From Streptomyces sp. NBC_01198 (lineage in GTDB: Bacteria; Actinomycetota; Actinomycetes; Streptomycetales; Streptomycetaceae), in the NCBI RefSeq assembly GCF_036010485.1, contig NZ_CP108568.1, forward strand, positions 3,246,001-3,310,000: a stretch of DNA of 64,000 bases, in the 5' to 3' direction. Below the pieces are notes generated by a model. The model searched no databases, was not told the origin of the DNA, and saw only the letters and a list, made by a program, of their open reading frames with translations. The position numbers and the translations under genes were made by a program. Every line of letters begins with the position of its first letter. The first letter of the stretch is position 1. Below are positions 19,882 to 27,587 of the stretch, in pieces.

Positions 19882-21212
19882 GCGTGGGCCTCCGTACGGT
19901 ACTTGTCGGCCCAGGCGGTGGAGCGGGCCGGGTCGAAGGGGCAGCCCTTGTGCTCGATGTGCTCCTCGTACTCCTCGCGGAAGTACTTGAGCGAGGAGAA
20001 GATCGGGGCGGCGGCGCCGTCGCCGAGCGCGCAGAAGGACTTGCCGTTGATGTTGTCGGCGATGTCGTTCAGCTTGTCCAGGTCCTCGATCCGGCCCTTG
20101 CCAGCTTCGATGTCCCGCAGCAGCTGCACCAGCCAGTACGTGCCCTCGCGGCACGGCGTGCACTTGCCGCACGACTCGTGGGCGTAGAACTCGGTCCACC
20201 GGGTGACCGCCCGCACCACGCAGGTGGTCTCGTCGAAGCACTGCAGCGCCTTGGTGCCGAGCATCGATCCGGCGGCGCCGACGCCCTCGTAGTCCAGCGG
20301 GACGTCGAGGTGCTCCTCGGTGAACATCGGGGTTGACGAGCCGCCGGGGGTCCAGAACTTGAGCCGGTGGCCCGGGCGCATCCCGCCGCCCATGTCGAGC
20401 AGCTGGCGCAGGGTGATGCCGAGCGGGCCCTCGTACTGCCCGGGGCGCGCGACATGGCCGGACAGCGAGTAGAGCGTGAAACCGGGGGACTTCTCGCTGC
20501 CCATCGACTTGAACCAGTCCTTGCCGCGCTGCACGATGGCGGGAACCGAGGCGATGGACTCGACGTTGTTCACCACGGTGGGGCAGGCGTAGAGCCCCTC
20601 GACGGCGGGGAAGGGCGGGCGCAGCCTCGGCTGGCCGCGGCGTCCCTCCAGGGAGTCCAGCAGCGCCGTCTCCTCACCGCAGATGTACGCCCCGGCGCCG
20701 GCGTGCACGGTGATGTCCAGGTCGAAGCCGCTGCCCTGGATGTCGGTGCCCAGGTAGCCGGCCTCGTAGGCCTCGCGGACGGCTTCGTGCAGCCGGCGCA
20801 GCACCGGGACGGTCTCACCGCGGAGGTAGATGAAGGCGTGATGCGAGCGGATCGCGTAACACGCGATGATCATGCCCTCGATGAGGGAGTGCGGGTTGGC
20901 GAAGAGCAGTGGGATGTCCTTGCAGGTCCCCGGCTCCGACTCGTCGGCGTTGACCACCAGGTAGTGCGGCTTGCCGTCACCCTGCGGGATGAACTGCCAC
21001 TTCATGCCGGTGGGGAAGCCCGCGCCGCCGCGGCCGCGCAGGCCGGAGTCCTTGACGTAGGCGATCACGTCGTCGGGCGCCATCGCGAACGCCTTGGCCA
21101 GCGCCTGGTAGCCGTCGTGCCTGCGGTAGGTCTCCAGCGTCCAGGACCGCGGGTCGTCCCAGAAGGCGGAGAGCACGGGCGCGAGCAGTTTCTCGGCCGG
21201 TTCCACGGTCAT
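19878..21212 (-). CDS. nuoF: NuoF: NADH-quinone oxidoreductase subunit F (NADH/FMN-binding)
   Basis: A 444-residue subunit that binds NADH and FMN and the N3 4Fe-4S cluster, where electrons enter complex I. Seen are [16 protein letters not shown] (FMN loop), [26 protein letters not shown], and the cluster motif [12 protein letters not shown] with a later Cys in SFCALGD. ATG 21212 is directly preceded by an in-frame GTG (21215) that overlaps the nuoE stop as GTGA. Either could be used; GGAGG is well placed for both. Confidence 0.96.
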   Translation of the reverse strand: MTVEPAEKLLAPVLSAFWDDPRSWTLETYRRHDGYQALAKAFAMAPDDVIAYVKDSGLRGRGGAGFPTGMKWQFIPQGDGKPHYLVVNADESEPGTCKDIPLLFANPHSLIEGMIIACYAIRSHHAFIYLRGETVPVLRRLHEAVREAYEAGYLGTDIQGSGFDLDITVHAGAGAYICGEETALLDSLEGRRGQPRLRPPFPAVEGLYACPTVVNNVESIASVPAIVQRGKDWFKSMGSEKSPGFTLYSLSGHVARPGQYEGPLGITLRQLLDMGGGMRPGHRLKFWTPGGSSTPMFTEEHLDVPLDYEGVGAAGSMLGTKALQCFDETTCVVRAVTRWTEFYAHESCGKCTPCREGTYWLVQLLRDIEAGKGRIEDLDKLNDIADNINGKSFCALGDGAAAPIFSSLKYFREEYEEHIEHKGCPFDPARSTAWADKYRTEAHA

Positions 21213-22075
21213 CACTCGCCCTCCTCCTGTTCTGCGTTGTCCGCGACCGGGTCCGCCGGGTGGGCCGGGTCGGACTCCGCGGTCTGCTGGGGCGCGTCGT
21301 GCGAGCTGGCGTGCTCGGCGGGCGACGGGGTGTCGGAGTGCGGGGCGGTGTCCTCGGCCGGCGACTCGCCGCGCTGCCCGACCACCCGGGCCGGGGCCTC
21401 GCCGCGGTGCAGCCGCAGGCCGGCCAGCGACGCGGGACCCGCGCCGCCGCTCGCCTCGACGGCGCCCTCGCGGGTGTCGGGGAAGCCGGCCAGGATGCGG
21501 GCCGTCTCCTTGTACGTGCACAGCGGCGCGCCCCGGGTGGGGCGCACCTCACGGCCGGCGATGAGGTCGTCGACCAGCTGCCGGGCGGAGTCGGGGGTCT
21601 GGTTGTCGAAGAACTCCCAGTTGACCATCACCACCGGGGCGAAGTCGCAGGCCGCGTTGCACTCGATGTGTTCGAGGGTGACCCTGCCGTCCGCGGTCGT
21701 CTCGTCGTTGCCGACCCCGAGGTGCTGCTTGAGCTCGTCGAAGATGGCGTCGCCGCCCATCACCGCGCACAGCGTGTTGGTGCAGACCCCGACCTGGTAG
21801 TCGCCGCTCGGCTTGCGGCGGTACATGGTGTAGAAGGTCGACACCGCCGTGACCTCGGCGGTGGTCAGGTCCAGCATCTCGGCGCAGAAGCGGATGCCGG
21901 TCCGGGTGACGTGGCCCTCCTCGGACTGCACCAGGTGCAGCAGCGGAAGCAGGGCGCTGCGCGATCCGGGGTAGCGGGCGATCACCTCCCTGGCGTCGCT
22001 CTCCAGCCGGGCGCGCACGTCGGCCGGGTAGTCGGGCGCGGGCATCTGCGGGATGCCCAGTGACACGTCGGTCAT
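21212..22075 (-). CDS. nuoE: NuoE: NADH-quinone oxidoreductase subunit E (2Fe-2S)
   Basis: A 287-residue subunit with a thioredoxin-like 2Fe-2S domain. The four ligands are Cys98, Cys103, Cys139 and Cys143 (VCTNTLCAV and ECNAACD). Beyond about residue 190 the protein continues as a 100-residue acidic, low-complexity tail rich in Ser, Ala and Glu. That makes it longer than enterobacterial NuoE, though such tails occur in actinomycetes. ATG 22075 overlaps the nuoD stop (ATGA). Confidence 0.95.
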   Translation of the reverse strand: MTDVSLGIPQMPAPDYPADVRARLESDAREVIARYPGSRSALLPLLHLVQSEEGHVTRTGIRFCAEMLDLTTAEVTAVSTFYTMYRRKPSGDYQVGVCTNTLCAVMGGDAIFDELKQHLGVGNDETTADGRVTLEHIECNAACDFAPVVMVNWEFFDNQTPDSARQLVDDLIAGREVRPTRGAPLCTYKETARILAGFPDTREGAVEASGGAGPASLAGLRLHRGEAPARVVGQRGESPAEDTAPHSDTPSPAEHASSHDAPQQTAESDPAHPADPVADNAEQEEGE

Positions 22076-23409
22076 CGGTCGACGCCTCCCATCACGGGGT
22101 CGATGGACGCCACCGCGACGATGACGTCGGCGACCTGGCCGCCCTCGCACATCGCCGCCATGGACTGCAGGTTGGTGAACGACGGGTCGCGGAAGTGCAC
22201 CCGGTAGGGCCGGGTGCCGCCGTCGCTGACGACGTGCACGCCCAGCTCGCCCTTGGCGGACTCCACCGCCGAGTAGGCCTGCCCCGGCGGCACCCTGAAG
22301 CCCTCGGTGACCAGCTTGAAGTGGTGGATCAGGGCCTCCATCGAGGTGCCCATGATCTTCTTGATGTGGTCCAGGCTGTTGCCCATGCCGTCCGGGCCGA
22401 GCGCGAGCTGCGCGGGCCAGGCGATCTTCTTGTCCTCGACCATGACCGGGCCCGGCGCGAGCCGGTCAAGGCACTGCTCGACGATCCGCAGGCTCTCGTG
22501 CATCTCGGCCAGCCGGACCAGGAAACGCCCGTAGGAGTCGCAGGTGTCCGCGGTCGGCACGTCGAACTCGTAGGTCTCGTAACCGCAGTAGGGGTCGGAC
22601 TTGCGCAGGTCGTGCGGCAGGCCGGCGGCCCGCAGGATCGGGCCGGTGGCGCCGAGCGCCATGCAGCCGGTCAGGTCCAGGTAGCCGACGTCCTGCATCC
22701 GGCCCTTGAAGATCGGGTTGCCGGTGGCGAGCTTGTCGTACTCGGGCAGGTTCTTGCGGAAGGTCTTGACGAACTCCCGCACCTGGTCGATCGCGCCGGG
22801 CGGCAGGTCCTGCGCCAGGCCGCCGACCCGGACGTAGGCGTGGTTCATCCGCAGGCCGGTGATCAGCTCCAGGATGTCCAGGATCATCTCGCGGTCCCGG
22901 AAGCCGTAGATCATGATCGTGGTGGCGCCCAGCTCCATGCCGCCGGTGGCGATGCACACCAGGTGCGAGGAGATCCGGTTGAGCTCCATCAGCAGCACCC
23001 GGATGATGGTCGCCCGGTCCGGCACCTGGTCGGTGATGCCGAGCAGCTTCTCCACGGCCATGCAGTACGCGGTCTCGTTGAACAGCGGCGTCAGGTAGTC
23101 CATCCGCGTCACGAAGGTGGAGCCCTGCACCCAGGTGCGGTACTCCATGTTCTTCTCGATACCGGTGTGCAGGTAGCCGATACCGGACCGCGCCTCGGTG
23201 ACCGTCTCGCCGTCGATCTCCAGGATCAGCCGCAGCACCCCGTGGGTGGACGGGTGCTGGGGACCCATGTTGACGATGATCCGCTCGTCGTCGGACTTGC
23301 CGACGGTCTCGGCGAGCTCGTCCCAGTCGCCGCCGGTGACGGTGAAGACCCGGCCCTCGGTGGTCTCGCGCTCCTCCGCCTGCTGTGGGGAGGCGTATCC
23401 GTTCGTCAT
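22072..23409 (-). CDS. nuoD: NuoD: NADH-quinone oxidoreductase subunit D (49-kDa type)
   Basis: A 445-residue peripheral subunit that, with NuoB, lines the quinone cavity next to cluster N2. Signatures are [49 protein letters not shown] and the terminal [30 protein letters not shown] region. ATG 23409 overlaps the nuoC stop (ATGA). NuoC and NuoD are separate proteins here, unlike the fused form in E. coli. Confidence 0.97.
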   Translation of the reverse strand: MTNGYASPQQAEERETTEGRVFTVTGGDWDELAETVGKSDDERIIVNMGPQHPSTHGVLRLILEIDGETVTEARSGIGYLHTGIEKNMEYRTWVQGSTFVTRMDYLTPLFNETAYCMAVEKLLGITDQVPDRATIIRVLLMELNRISSHLVCIATGGMELGATTIMIYGFRDREMILDILELITGLRMNHAYVRVGGLAQDLPPGAIDQVREFVKTFRKNLPEYDKLATGNPIFKGRMQDVGYLDLTGCMALGATGPILRAAGLPHDLRKSDPYCGYETYEFDVPTADTCDSYGRFLVRLAEMHESLRIVEQCLDRLAPGPVMVEDKKIAWPAQLALGPDGMGNSLDHIKKIMGTSMEALIHHFKLVTEGFRVPPGQAYSAVESAKGELGVHVVSDGGTRPYRVHFRDPSFTNLQSMAAMCEGGQVADVIVAVASIDPVMGGVDR

Positions 23410-24125
23410 GAGTACGACCTCCGCTGGTCGGGAGCCGGGATCTGGGCACCCTTGTACTCGACGGGGATGCCGCCGAGCGGGTAGTCCTTGCGCTGCGGGT
23501 GGCCGGGCCAGTCGTCCGGCATCATGATGCGGGTGAGCGCGGGGTGGCCGTCGAAGACGATGCCGAAGAAGTCGAAGGTCTCCCGCTCGTGCCAGTCGTT
23601 GGTGGGGTAGACGCCCACCAGTGACGGGACGTGCGGGTCGGCGTCGGGGACGCCGACCTCGACCCGGATCAGCCGGCCGTGGGTGATCGAACGCAGGTGG
23701 TAGACGGCGTGCAGCTCGCGGCCCTCGTCGTCGGGGTAGTGCACCCCGCTGACACCGGTGCACAGCTCGAAGCGCAGCGCCGGGTCGTCGCGCAGCGTGC
23801 GGGCGACCCGCACCAGGTGCTCGCGGGCGATGTGGAAGGTCAGCTCGCCGCGGTCCACGACGGTCTTCTCGATCGCCTCGGCCGGCGGCAGGCCCTGCTC
23901 GTCGAGGGCGCCCTCCAGCTCGTCGGCGATCTCGTCGAAGACGCCGTCCCGGCCGCCGTACGGCCGTGAACTGGCCCCGGGCAGCCGGACGGTACGCACC
24001 AGGCCGCCGTAACCGGAGGTGTCGCCGCCGTTGTTCGCGCCGAACATGCCCTTGCGGACGCCGATGACCTCGCCGGGGTCCTGCTCGCGCGGCGCCGGGA
24101 CGCCGCCGGCCGTGGAGTCGCTCAT
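23406..24125 (-). CDS. nuoC: NuoC: NADH-quinone oxidoreductase subunit C (30-kDa type)
   Basis: A 239-residue peripheral subunit. The diagnostic block is [44 protein letters not shown] (given here as landmarks [10 protein letters not shown] and [12 protein letters not shown]). The first 60 residues are a Gly-rich extension. ATG 24125 overlaps the nuoB stop as ATGA. Confidence 0.96.
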   Translation of the reverse strand: MSDSTAGGVPAPREQDPGEVIGVRKGMFGANNGGDTSGYGGLVRTVRLPGASSRPYGGRDGVFDEIADELEGALDEQGLPPAEAIEKTVVDRGELTFHIAREHLVRVARTLRDDPALRFELCTGVSGVHYPDDEGRELHAVYHLRSITHGRLIRVEVGVPDADPHVPSLVGVYPTNDWHERETFDFFGIVFDGHPALTRIMMPDDWPGHPQRKDYPLGGIPVEYKGAQIPAPDQRRSYS

Positions 24126-24676
24126 CGCAGCAGCCCCTTCATCTCGATCGTGGGGAGCGCCTTGCGCGCGGCTTCCTCCGCCTCGCGGGCGGCCTCCTCG
24201 CGGTTCACGCCGAGCTTGCCGCCCTGGATCTTCTCGTGCAGCTTGAGGATCGCGTCGAGCAGCATCTCGGGGCGCGGCGGGCAGCCGGGCAGGTAGATGT
24301 CGACCGGCACGATGTGGTCGACGCCCTGCACGATCGCGTAGTTGTTGAACATCCCGCCGCTGGACGCGCAGACGCCCATCGAGATGACCCACTTGGGGTT
24401 CGGCATCTGGTCGTAGACCTGCCGCAGCACCGGCGCCATCTTCTGGCTCACCCGGCCCGCGACGATCATCAGGTCGGCCTGCCGCGGCGAGCCGCGGAAG
24501 ACCTCCATGCCGAAGCGGGCCATGTCGTAGCGCCCGGCACCCGTGGTCATCATCTCGATGGCGCAGCAGGCCAGGCCGAAGGTGGCCGGGAAGACCGACG
24601 CCTTACGTACCCAGCCCGCCGCGGTCTCCACCGTCGTCAGCAGGAATCCGCTCGGCAGTTTCTCTTCGATACCCAT
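24122..24676 (-). CDS. nuoB: NuoB: NADH-quinone oxidoreductase subunit B (cluster N2)
   Basis: A 184-residue subunit that holds the terminal 4Fe-4S cluster N2. Ligands are Cys37 and Cys38 ([11 protein letters not shown]), Cys103 ([10 protein letters not shown]) and Cys132 ([10 protein letters not shown]). The C-terminal 30 residues are charged and poorly conserved. It starts 27 bases after the nuoA stop. This is the one clear gap in the otherwise overlapping front half of the operon. Confidence 0.97.
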   Translation of the reverse strand: MGIEEKLPSGFLLTTVETAAGWVRKASVFPATFGLACCAIEMMTTGAGRYDMARFGMEVFRGSPRQADLMIVAGRVSQKMAPVLRQVYDQMPNPKWVISMGVCASSGGMFNNYAIVQGVDHIVPVDIYLPGCPPRPEMLLDAILKLHEKIQGGKLGVNREEAAREAEEAARKALPTIEMKGLLR

Positions 24677-24703
24677 GCGTTGGCTCCCTGGTCCCCTCGG
24701 TCC

Positions 24704-25063
24704 CTAGTCCCATTCCAGGCCGCCGCGCCGCCATACGTACGCGTAGGCGACGAAGACGGTGAGCACGAAGAGGAGCATCTCCACGAGCCCGAACATCCCC
24801 AGGCGGTCGAAGGTGACGGCCCAGGGGTAGAGGAAGACGATCTCGATGTCGAAGACGATGAACAGCATCGCCGTCAGGTAGTACTTGATCGGGAAGCGTC
24901 CGCCGCCGGCCGGCTGCGGAGTCGGCTCGATACCGCACTCGTACGCTTCCAACTTGGCCCGGTTGTACCGTTTCGGCCCGATGATCGAGGCCATGAAAAC
25001 GGAGAAGATCGCGAAGCCGGCCGCGATGCCCCCCAGGACGAAAATGGGCGCGTAGGCGTTCAC
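24704..25063 (-). CDS. nuoA: NuoA: NADH-quinone oxidoreductase subunit A
   Basis: The first gene of the nuo operon encodes a 119-residue protein with three transmembrane helices. The diagnostic YECGIEPTPQPAGGGRFPIKYYL loop follows the first helix, then VFDIEIVFLYPWAV. Start GTG 25063 (VNAYAPIFVLGG) follows AGGAG by nine bases. The frame is open further upstream but the extra residues are unlike NuoA. A Rex-like operator lies 94 bp upstream. Confidence 0.95.
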   Translation of the reverse strand: MNAYAPIFVLGGIAAGFAIFSVFMASIIGPKRYNRAKLEAYECGIEPTPQPAGGGRFPIKYYLTAMLFIVFDIEIVFLYPWAVTFDRLGMFGLVEMLLFVLTVFVAYAYVWRRGGLEWD

Positions 25064-25156
25064 CGTCCCCCGCTCCTTCCAGTCGGCAGTGACTGACATG
25101 TCGGACCGTGACCTGTGGTGTGGTCCGCGCCACTTCCGCGAGGAAGATCGCGTCCA

Positions 25157-25172
25157 TGTGAGGCAGTTCACA
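25157..25172. promoter_or_regulatory. Rex (redox repressor) operator upstream of nuoA
   Basis: On the minus strand the 16-mer reads TGTGAACTGCCTCACA. It matches the Streptomyces Rex operator consensus TGTGAACNNNTTCACA at all fixed positions but one. Rex senses NADH/NAD+ and is known to control the nuo operon in S. coelicolor. The site sits between the putative nuoA -10 box and the start codon, the right place for repression. Confidence 0.8.
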
Positions 25173-25188
25173 AGCCCAAGTCGCCTGC

Positions 25189-25194
25189 ATCCTA
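25189..25194 (-). promoter_or_regulatory. Candidate -10 box of the nuo promoter
   Basis: TAGGAT on the minus strand, a common actinomycete -10 hexamer, lies 17 bases upstream of the Rex site. That would place the operator just downstream of transcription start. No good -35 hexamer is visible, so this is tentative. The remaining 25195-25631 stretch holds no gene and should contain the promoter of the divergent NlpC/P60 gene, which I could not define. Confidence 0.35.
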
Positions 25195-25631
25195 TGCCTC
25201 CCGGTCTGTGATCTGCGACACGGGGTACGGGCAGAGCTTTGTGATCTCCACCACCTGACCAATGATCATGAAGTCGGATGAGCGGTGATCATGGGGTGGA
25301 TCATCGGCAAACGATCACTTCACATCACATCCGTGTTAATTCTTGCTGGTCAGAGGCGTGCGCTCATTATCAAGCGACCGCGACAGCGGGCAAATTGGTG
25401 TTGGACACGGCCGCGTGATAGCGCCGGGCCGGTCCGCCAACAGCCCCTCGGCGCCCGGGAATCAGCCGCGTGAATGTGGGCACGAGCGCATAGGTGACCG
25501 GCCCGCTGAAATGGCCTCAAACCACCCGATCCGCACGATCATGAAACGGGCATTTGAGCCGTGAACACGTCAACTGTGGCGCATCACACCTTTGTTGAAC
25601 GGAACCTTTCATTCCTGATAGCCAGAGACGC

Positions 25632-26519
25632 ATGCCCCAGAACAGACCACGGACCCATGCGTCCGCCTCGCAGATCCATACCGGCCGCCGGCGGCATGCC
25701 GCACCGCCCCGTCCCAACTGGACGCGGCGGGCCGGAATCGTCGGCGGTGTCGTCAGCGCGATCGCCCTCGGCGGTGCGACCGCTCCGGCCCTGGCCGACA
25801 ACCACTCCACCAAGTCGCGGGACGCCGGACACGTCTCCGCCCGCGCCCTGAACGGCACGCTGGCCACCACCGTCACCGGTGAACAGGCCGCCGACGCGGT
25901 CGCGCAGGACGCGATCGAGATGACGATGGCCGCGCAGCAGCAGCACGCCGCCGACCAGGCCGCCGCGCAGGCCAAGGCGGCGTCCGCCGCGGCCGCCGCG
26001 AAGCACAAGGCCGCCGTCGCCGCCAAGGCCGCCAAGGCCCGCGCCACCGCGAGCGCGATCAGCGCCTCGCGCTCGGCCAAGCGCGCGAAGCTCACGATGA
26101 CGCCGGTGGCGTCCACCTCGCCGGCGCCCTCGACCGCCGCCGCGGCGGTGCCGGCCGCGTCCGGCACCAAGGTCGACAAGCTGATCGCGTTCCTCAAGTC
26201 CCAACTGGGCAAGCCGTACGTCTACGGCGCCACCGGACCGGGCTCGTACGACTGCTCGGGTCTGACCCAGGTCGCCTTCGGCACGGTGGGCGTGAACCTG
26301 CCGCGCACCTCGCAGGAGCAGTCGACGGTCGGCACGCCGGTCGCGCTCGGCAGCCTGCAGCCCGGCGACCTGATCTTCTGGGGCGGTGAGGGCAGCGCCT
26401 ACCACGTGGGCGTCTTCATCGGTAACGGCCAGTACCTCGACGCGGCGAACTCCTCGACGCCGGTGGGCATCCACCAGATGGTGGACTACGAGCCCGACTG
26501 GGCGGTCCGGGTCCTCTGA
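25632..26519 (+). CDS. Secreted NlpC/P60 (C40) peptidoglycan peptidase
   Basis: A 295-residue exported cell-wall hydrolase. A twin-positively charged N-terminus, a hydrophobic segment (about 34-53) and ATAPALAD form a Sec signal peptide with cleavage near residue 55. Residues 95-150 are an Ala/Lys-rich helical, coiled-coil-like region. The C-terminal domain (about 175-295) is NlpC/P60 with catalytic Cys in YDCSGLTQVAF, a His in AYHVGVFIG and the QPGDLIFW strand. Such enzymes cut the D-Glu/diaminopimelate bond of stem peptides. The ATG at 25632 has only a weak purine-rich site. It is divergent from nuoA. Codon bias and context match the core genome. Confidence 0.93.
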   Translation: MPQNRPRTHASASQIHTGRRRHAAPPRPNWTRRAGIVGGVVSAIALGGATAPALADNHSTKSRDAGHVSARALNGTLATTVTGEQAADAVAQDAIEMTMAAQQQHAADQAAAQAKAASAAAAAKHKAAVAAKAAKARATASAISASRSAKRAKLTMTPVASTSPAPSTAAAAVPAASGTKVDKLIAFLKSQLGKPYVYGATGPGSYDCSGLTQVAFGTVGVNLPRTSQEQSTVGTPVALGSLQPGDLIFWGGEGSAYHVGVFIGNGQYLDAANSSTPVGIHQMVDYEPDWAVRVL

Positions 26520-26538
26520 CCCCGCCCGGCCCCTCCGG

Positions 26539-26580
26539 CTCTCCCGGCGCCGGCGGTCCGGACCGCCGGCGCCGGGAGAG
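26539..26580. terminator. 42-bp perfect palindrome, bidirectional terminator
   Basis: Two 21-base arms (26539-26559 and 26560-26580) are exact reverse complements with no unpaired loop, centred on GGTCC/GGACC. It lies between the convergent stops of the NlpC/P60 gene (26519) and the minus-strand secreted protein gene (26596). An RNA hairpin would form on both strands, so it is best read as a shared terminator. Confidence 0.8.
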
Positions 26581-26595
26581 GGGCGGGTATCCGGT

Positions 26596-27024
26596 TCAGA
26601 CGCCGGGGCCGCAGGAATACGAGTTGCTGTACAGCATGTCGCCGACGCAGACCCGGGCCATGTAACCGGTCGAGTCCCAGTAGTAGTCGGTGTACTGGAC
26701 CTCGCCGTTGGCCGAGTGGTGGATGCCCGAGATGGTGGTCCACGACGCGCCTTTGTTCGTGCTGCGCTGCAGCCAGCCCTGGCACTCACGGGCCCGGCTG
26801 CTCAGGTTGAGGGTGAACACCCCGCGTGCGTAGAGCGAGCCGTTGCTGTCGGAGGTCCCGAACTGGACGGCGCCGCCACAGTTCACGAACACGACCTCGG
26901 TGGTGAGCTGGACGTATCCGTCGGTGTACCCGGCCTGCGCCTGGGCGCTGTTGGTGACGCCCGTCGCCAGCCCCAGCGCGGCGGCGCAGGTCGCCAGTGC
27001 CCGGGCGGCCTTCTTCTTGTTCAT
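26596..27024 (-). CDS. Small secreted four-cysteine protein, copy 2 of tandem pair
   Basis: A 142-residue exported protein of unknown function. Residues 1-29 are a Sec signal peptide (MNKKKAARAL then a hydrophobic run ending SAQA). The mature part has cysteines at 49, 81, 126 and 138, probably two disulfides, and is rich in Tyr, Ser, Thr and Gly. GGAGG is spaced seven bases from ATG 27024; an ATG six bases earlier lies too close to it. It is 19 bp downstream of a paralogue with an almost identical signal peptide but a divergent mature part. Shared mature landmarks are FGTSDSNG/MGTSNANG, CQGW, RVC and NSYSCG. I recognise no named domain. Confidence 0.8.
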   Translation of the reverse strand: MNKKKAARALATCAAALGLATGVTNSAQAQAGYTDGYVQLTTEVVFVNCGGAVQFGTSDSNGSLYARGVFTLNLSSRARECQGWLQRSTNKGASWTTISGIHHSANGEVQYTDYYWDSTGYMARVCVGDMLYSNSYSCGPGV

Positions 27025-27043
27025 GGTCATTCCTCCGGCCGGC

Positions 27044-27478
27044 TCAGAAGCCTTCGCCGCACGAATACGAGTTCCCGTAGATCCGGTCACCGGTGCAGAC
27101 GCGCACCTTGTAGCCGGGGCCGTCGTAGTAGTAGAAGGTGCCCACTGTCTGGAGGTCGTGGGAGGGCGCGACGGTGAATCCCTCGATCATGGTCCAGGTG
27201 GTCTCGCTGTCCTTCTTGCGCTGCATCCACCCCTGGCACGGCTGGTCACGGGTGCTGTATCTGAGGTAGTACCAGGCGCGGGCGTACTCCTGGCCGTTGG
27301 CGTTGGACGTACCCATCTGGATCTCGGCCGAGCAGCCGACGAAGGACACGTAACTGTCCGCGATGTATCCGCCGTTGGTGTAGCCGTCCTCCGCCTGGGC
27401 GCTGTTCGTGACGCCCGTCGCCAGCCCCAGCGCGGCGGCGCAGGTCGCCAGTGCCCGGACAGCCTTCTTGCTGTTCAT
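27044..27478 (-). CDS. Small secreted four-cysteine protein, copy 1 of tandem pair
   Basis: A 144-residue exported protein, paralogue of the next gene downstream. The signal peptide (1-29, ending SAQA) differs from its neighbour at only a few residues and is near-identical at the DNA level. The mature chain has Cys49, Cys81, Cys128 and Cys140 at equivalent places, and the same NSYSCG ending. GGGAGG sits six bases before ATG 27478. A perfect 10-bp inverted repeat lies immediately upstream of this ribosome site, and the IS element ends 109 bp upstream. Function unknown; spacing to the next gene (19 bp) suggests co-transcription. Confidence 0.8.
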   Translation of the reverse strand: MNSKKAVRALATCAAALGLATGVTNSAQAEDGYTNGGYIADSYVSFVGCSAEIQMGTSNANGQEYARAWYYLRYSTRDQPCQGWMQRKKDSETTWTMIEGFTVAPSHDLQTVGTFYYYDGPGYKVRVCTGDRIYGNSYSCGEGF

Positions 27479-27492
27479 GGTGCCTCCCAGTA

Positions 27493-27518
27493 CATGTTGT
27501 CCGAGTGCGGACAACATG
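27493..27518. promoter_or_regulatory. Perfect 10-bp inverted repeat before the secreted-protein pair
   Basis: CATGTTGTCC (27493-27502), six bases, then its exact complement (27509-27518), ending 14 bases before the start codon of copy 1. It could be an operator for a dimeric repressor or, in RNA, a hairpin just upstream of the ribosome site. Nothing in the window identifies the binding partner. Confidence 0.5.
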
Positions 27519-27583
27519 AAGGGACCATACGACTTCCATAGGACTTTGGGGAATATCCCTCCGGCATCAACCTTGACGGCGGC

Positions 27584-27587
27584 CTAG
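27584..27587. repeat. CTAG target duplication, left copy
   Basis: CTAG directly abuts the left end of the IS1380-family element and recurs at its right end (29260-29263). Four-base duplications are usual for this family. Confidence 0.65.

Noticed and set aside
10634..20187. Several long open frames on the plus strand opposite the nuo genes
   Set aside because: They are antisense shadows of genes with clear motifs; their products are Gly/Arg/His/Gln-rich low-complexity strings expected from GC-biased codons.
25300..25631. A c-di-AMP (ydaO-type) riboswitch before the NlpC/P60 gene
   Set aside because: Such riboswitches often precede cell-wall hydrolase genes in actinomycetes, but I cannot find the conserved core sequence elements in this leader.
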